This document shows, in pieces, positions 61,028 through 64,000 of a stretch of 64,000 bases of DNA. The position numbers and the translations under genes were made by a program. The DNA comes from JAKFDK01 sp036676195. GTDB taxonomy: Bacteria > Bacillota > Sulfobacillia > Symbiobacteriales > ZC4RG38. Numbering within the stretch: the first letter of the stretch is position 1; each line of letters opens with the position of its first letter. The stretch is taken from assembly GCA_036676195.1 (NCBI GenBank), contig JAKFDK010000137.1, positions 1-64,000 on the forward strand, in the 5' to 3' direction. A model generated the notes under the pieces. The model worked only from the letters and a program-made list of their open reading frames with translations, had not been told where the DNA came from and did not search any database.

Positions 61028-62581
61028 ATGGCTCTGACGGACTTCTGCAACGAGCCCCTGACCGATTTTACCCGGCCGGAAAACCGCCGGGCACAGCAGG
61101 AGGCCCTGGATCAGGTCACCGCCCGCCTCGGCGGCCAGTACCCGCTGATCATCGGCGGGGAAGCCGTGTGGAGCGGGAAAACGCTGCTCTCACACAGCCC
61201 GTCTCAGCCCGACCTGCTGGTCGGGACGGTGGCCGCCGCCGGGCCGGCGGAAGCGGAGCGGGCCCTGCAGGCGGCGGCCCGGGCGTTTCCGGCCTGGAGC
61301 CGCACCCCGGCGGCGGCCCGGGCCCGCATTCTGCTCCGGGCCGCCGCCGCCCTGCGCCGGCGCAAGTACGAATTCAACGCCTGGTTGATCCATGAGGTCG
61401 GCAAGCCGTGGGCCGAGGCCGATGCCGACACGGCCGAGGCCATCGACTTTGTCGAGTATTACGCCCGGCAGATGCTGCGTCTGGCCGGTCCCCAGCCCAT
61501 CACCCCCTATCCCGGTGAAGAGAATGAATTCACGTACCTGCCCCTGGGCGTGGGGGTGGTGCACCCGCCCTTCAACTTCCCCCTGGCGATCATGGCCGGC
61601 ATGACCACCGCCGCCGTCGTCACCGGCAATACCGTAGTGGTCAAGCCTTCGGTGCTGGCCCCGGTGGTGGCGGCCCAGTTCCTGGAACTGCTCACCGCCG
61701 CCGGCCTGCCGCCCGGGGTGGCCAACTTCCTGCCCGGTCACCCCCAGGAAATTGGCGACCTGCTCACCACCCACTCGCTGGTCCGCTTCATAAACTTCAC
61801 CGGTTCCGCCGCCGTTGGTGCCCAGCTTTATGAAAAGGCGGCCCGGGTCCAGCCGGGCCAGCCCTTCCTGCGCCGGTTCATTGCCGAAATGGGCGGTAAG
61901 GATGCCATTGTGGTGGCAGCCGATGCCGACCTGGAGGCGGCGGCCCAGGGCATTGTAGCCTCAGCCTTCGGCTTCAGCGGCCAGAAATGCTCCGCCTGCT
62001 CGCGGGTCATTGCCGATGTGGCCATCCACGACGACCTGCTGGCCCGGGTGGCGGCCCTGACCGGTCAGTTGCGGCCGGGCCCGGCCACCGACCCGGAAAC
62101 CCAGGTCGGCCCGGTGGTCAGCCAGGCCGCCAGGGAGCGGATTCTGCGGGCCATCGACGTCGGCCGGGCCGAGGGCCGGCTCATCCACGGCGGCCATGCC
62201 GTACCAGCGGCGGCCGGTTATCTTATTACCCCCACCATTCTGGCCGACATTGCCCCGGCGGCCCGCGTGGCCCAGGAGGAAATCTTCGGGCCGGTGCTGG
62301 CGTTTATTAAGGCGCAGAACTTTGACCACGCCCTCACCATTGCCAACGGCACCCCCTACGGACTGACCGGAGCTGTCTACAGCCGCAGCCGCACCTTGCT
62401 GGAGCAGGCCAGGCGGGAGTTCCATGTGGGCAACCTCTATTTCAACCGTAAATGCACCGGCGCCCTGGTGGGCGTGCAGCCCTTCGGCGGCTTCAACCTG
62501 AGCGGTACCGACTCCAAGGCCGGCGGCCCGGACTACCTGCTCCTGTTCACCCAGGGCAAGTCTGTGAGCGAACGGCTCTGA
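61028..62581 (+). CDS. putC: L-glutamate gamma-semialdehyde (P5C) dehydrogenase
   Basis: A 517-residue ALDH-superfamily enzyme of the RocA/PutC group, converting P5C/glutamate semialdehyde to glutamate with NAD+. NAD-site TVVVKPSVLAP, NFTGSAAVGAQLYEKAA, catalytic Glu in EMGGKDAIVV and catalytic Cys321 in SGQKCSACSRV. The family-typical end FGGFNLSGTDSKAGGPDYL is intact. AAAGGAGG lies before the ATG. Last gene of the proline unit, followed by a strong terminator. Confidence 0.94.
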   Translation: MALTDFCNEPLTDFTRPENRRAQQEALDQVTARLGGQYPLIIGGEAVWSGKTLLSHSPSQPDLLVGTVAAAGPAEAERALQAAARAFPAWSRTPAAARARILLRAAAALRRRKYEFNAWLIHEVGKPWAEADADTAEAIDFVEYYARQMLRLAGPQPITPYPGEENEFTYLPLGVGVVHPPFNFPLAIMAGMTTAAVVTGNTVVVKPSVLAPVVAAQFLELLTAAGLPPGVANFLPGHPQEIGDLLTTHSLVRFINFTGSAAVGAQLYEKAARVQPGQPFLRRFIAEMGGKDAIVVAADADLEAAAQGIVASAFGFSGQKCSACSRVIADVAIHDDLLARVAALTGQLRPGPATDPETQVGPVVSQAARERILRAIDVGRAEGRLIHGGHAVPAAAGYLITPTILADIAPAARVAQEEIFGPVLAFIKAQNFDHALTIANGTPYGLTGAVYSRSRTLLEQARREFHVGNLYFNRKCTGALVGVQPFGGFNLSGTDSKAGGPDYLLLFTQGKSVSERL

Positions 62582-62590
62582 CAGCAGCAA

Positions 62591-62626
62591 ACAGGGTCCC
62601 GTCCATGTGGACGGGACCCTGTTTTA
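62591..62626. terminator. Strong terminator after putC
   Basis: A 15-bp perfect stem ACAGGGTCCCGTCCA / TGGACGGGACCCTGT with a TG centre. Followed by TTTTAT on plus and by TTTG on minus, so it can serve both the proline unit and the convergent oxidase unit. Confidence 0.93.
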
Positions 62627-62655
62627 TGGCGGATCAGGCGCCGGGGATCCCCAGG

Positions 62656-62775
62656 TTATGCGGCTTCGCCCTTGGCATCGCCGCCACCGCAGGCGGTCAA
62701 ACCGACGATCGCCACCAGCGCAAGGGCGGCCAATACAACCGGTTTCTTCCACACGACGGTACTCACGTCCTTCAT
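62656..62775 (-). CDS. 39-aa lipoprotein-like small peptide beside the oxidase subunit
   Basis: MKDVSTVVWKKP is followed by a hydrophobic stretch VVLAALALVAIVGLTAC, a perfect lipobox (LTAC), and only about 10 more residues. It could be a lipidated peptide or a single-helix small subunit. It lies 16 bp after the stop of the haem-copper subunit gene, before the shared terminator, so it is probably the last gene of that unit. The ribosome binding site is weak. Tiny single-helix subunits (such as subunit IIa of ba3 oxidase) are known in B-family enzymes, which makes the position suggestive. Confidence 0.5.
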   Translation of the reverse strand: MKDVSTVVWKKPVVLAALALVAIVGLTACGGGDAKGEAA

Positions 62776-62791
62776 GCCTGAAAGATGGGAT

Positions 62792-64000
62792 TTAAGCGGA
62801 GGCCGCCTTGGACGACTTATCGGTGGCCCAGGGTTCCTCCCACAGACCGTTCTTGGCCGGGGCCCGCAGATCGCTCGGCTGCCCCTTGATCAGTGACCTG
62901 AGGCCGATGAAGACAAAGGTCAGAATCCCGGTTGCGGCCACTGTACCGCCCACCGCCAGGAAGTTCATGGAGGTGAACCAGTTGGGGACCGAGGCGCCCA
63001 GGGTCTTGGCTGCCTCGTAGTGGATATCCTGGGTACGGCGCGGCACGCCAAGCTCGGCCGCCCAGTGCATGGCGCCAATCAGCAGGACAAAGCCGATGGA
63101 CATGCACCACGCCTGGAACTTGGTCCAGCCCCGCAGTTGGATATCCACGCCCAGGGCCGGCAGCAGATAGTAAGCCACGGCCAGGTAAGCACCGGCCATG
63201 CCCATCGCCAGGGTGCCATGGAAGTGGGCAGTGATGAACAGGGTGTTGTGCATGATCATGTTCAGAGGCACCGTGGTGGCCATGGTGCCGTCAAAACCGC
63301 CGATGCCGAACGCAAGGACAGAGAAGGCCAGCAGGATCATGGCCGGGTTCTTCCAGCCCCAGCCCCGGAAGAAGCTGAAGCGGCTGACCGGCTGACCGGC
63401 GGCCCGCTGACGCTGACGAATGGCGGCCTCAATGGAAGCCGGCACGGCAAAACCATGCATGGTGCTGGGGATGCCCAGGAACGCACCCACGAGGGTGGCG
63501 CCGAAATACTTGTACCATGCGCTCCAGGTCGGGTCCACGATCAGGTGGTGGGCAAAGACGGGGACGGTGGTCAGGGTGTACAGGGCAAAGGCCATGCGGG
63601 AGAACTTCTCCGACGACGGCTTGGCATGATGGGCATAGCCGGCGATCATGTACCAGCCCAGTACCATACCAATCACGTTGACATACTGCAGGGTGTGGCC
63701 CATGCCCCAGAAGGCCATCTTGAAGACCATCGGGTCAACCTGGGTCACAAAGATGCGGAAGGCCCAGAGGGTGGTGGGCAGGAAGGCCACCACGGCGGAC
63801 ATGATCGCCGTCAGCAGGATGATCATCATCACGCCGGCGCCATAGGTGATCAGGGGCAGCGACTTACCCGGGTTCTTGTCCTTCCAGATCACTACCGTCA
63901 TGGCAAAAACCACGATTTCCAGCAGCAGTCCGACGGCGTATACGAAGTGGCCCAGGTAGAAGAAGCCGTTGGCCCGCAGCGGCACGTACATGGTATACAT
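62792..64000 (-). CDS. B-family haem-copper oxidase or NO reductase subunit I (5' end off window)
   Basis: The last 402 codons of a catalytic subunit; the first helices with the low-spin haem ligand lie beyond the edge. CuB ligands: GHTLQYVN (His, with Tyr four residues on, in place of the usual HPxxY) and the pair in FAHHLIVDPTW; haem ligands in TAHFHGTLAMG. Overall pattern (LGIPSTMHGFAVPASIEAA) is of ba3-type/B-family enzymes. The Pro-to-Thr change after the CuB His makes a nitric-oxide-reductase-like member possible, which would fit the NirK in this window. The C-terminal tail is short and polar. It is followed by the 39-aa peptide gene. Confidence 0.85.
   Translation of the reverse strand: MYTMYVPLRANGFFYLGHFVYAVGLLLEIVVFAMTVVIWKDKNPGKSLPLITYGAGVMMIILLTAIMSAVVAFLPTTLWAFRIFVTQVDPMVFKMAFWGMGHTLQYVNVIGMVLGWYMIAGYAHHAKPSSEKFSRMAFALYTLTTVPVFAHHLIVDPTWSAWYKYFGATLVGAFLGIPSTMHGFAVPASIEAAIRQRQRAAGQPVSRFSFFRGWGWKNPAMILLAFSVLAFGIGGFDGTMATTVPLNMIMHNTLFITAHFHGTLAMGMAGAYLAVAYYLLPALGVDIQLRGWTKFQAWCMSIGFVLLIGAMHWAAELGVPRRTQDIHYEAAKTLGASVPNWFTSMNFLAVGGTVAATGILTFVFIGLRSLIKGQPSDLRAPAKNGLWEEPWATDKSSKAASA

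Noticed and set aside
1..64000. tRNA, rRNA or CRISPR loci
   Set aside because: None was recognised on reading either strand; a tRNAscan or CRISPR search was not possible here.

Overview
The window looks like a chromosomal piece of a G+C-rich, aerobic to denitrifying member of the Bacillota, probably related to the Symbiobacterium lineage. The evidence is a caa3-type oxidase operon in ctaCDEFG order, a double-module DynA-type dynamin, an SLH-anchored giant subtilase, Bacillus-like putB/putC proline catabolism, GTG/TTG starts with strong Shine-Dalgarno sequences, and sigma-A promoters. The lineage is an inference from gene content only; no rRNA or tRNA gene was seen.

Region 1 (about 1-8820) is the unusual part: an integron with lower G+C than the rest. 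Four attC sites (1365-1424, 2371-2471, 3094-3154, 6151-6247) separate five minus-strand cassettes. An integron-type tyrosine recombinase (intI) lies at about 8821-7728. It is transcribed in the same direction as the cassettes, with its 3' end facing them, which is the rare inverted arrangement. intI is dead: it has a TGA where Trp is expected and an internal deletion that removes the box I catalytic Arg region. Several cassette products belong to immunity-type families: a HerA-like ATPase with a PD-(D/E)xK-like nuclease partner, a TIR-domain protein and a truncated PHP/TrlF-type ATPase. The others are a cytosolic 5'-nucleotidase-I homologue and a YccF membrane protein. One attC closely resembles the site known from aadA resistance cassettes. 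The array therefore looks like a frozen, horizontally acquired defence-gene integron.

Region 2 (8820-25700) is a decayed boundary followed by surface and transport genes: a PEP-utilising-domain scrap abutting intI, an unknown 195-aa protein, a decayed propeller/di-haem cytochrome remnant, an MFS-LuxR fusion, a 3703-aa subtilase with FN3 and SLH domains, an MFS transporter and a truncated metallo-beta-lactamase-fold gene.

Region 3 (25700-38650) is metabolism and respiration: an enoyl-CoA hydratase, an MFS exporter, a CLC transporter under a fluoride riboswitch with an overlapping terminator, a lipoprotein NirK nitrite reductase behind a CRP/FNR-like site, a coupled DUF294/exonuclease pair, and the ctaCDEFG operon.

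Region 4 (38660-53950) has a YwnA/YwnB-like Rrf2-oxidoreductase pair whose start codon seems to be AUC or AUU, a 1256-aa dynamin, the RDD / SpoIIM-like / DUF58 / MoxR / DUF4350 / DUF4129 membrane cluster, and a chemoreceptor behind a leader containing a terminator.

Region 5 (53950-64000) has etfBA, an acyl-CoA synthetase, a DMT exporter, an IclR regulator followed by proline dehydrogenase and P5C dehydrogenase, and at the right edge a B-family haem-copper oxidase or NO-reductase subunit I with a 39-aa lipoprotein-like peptide behind it. NirK plus this enzyme suggests a nitrite/NO branch beside the caa3 oxidase.
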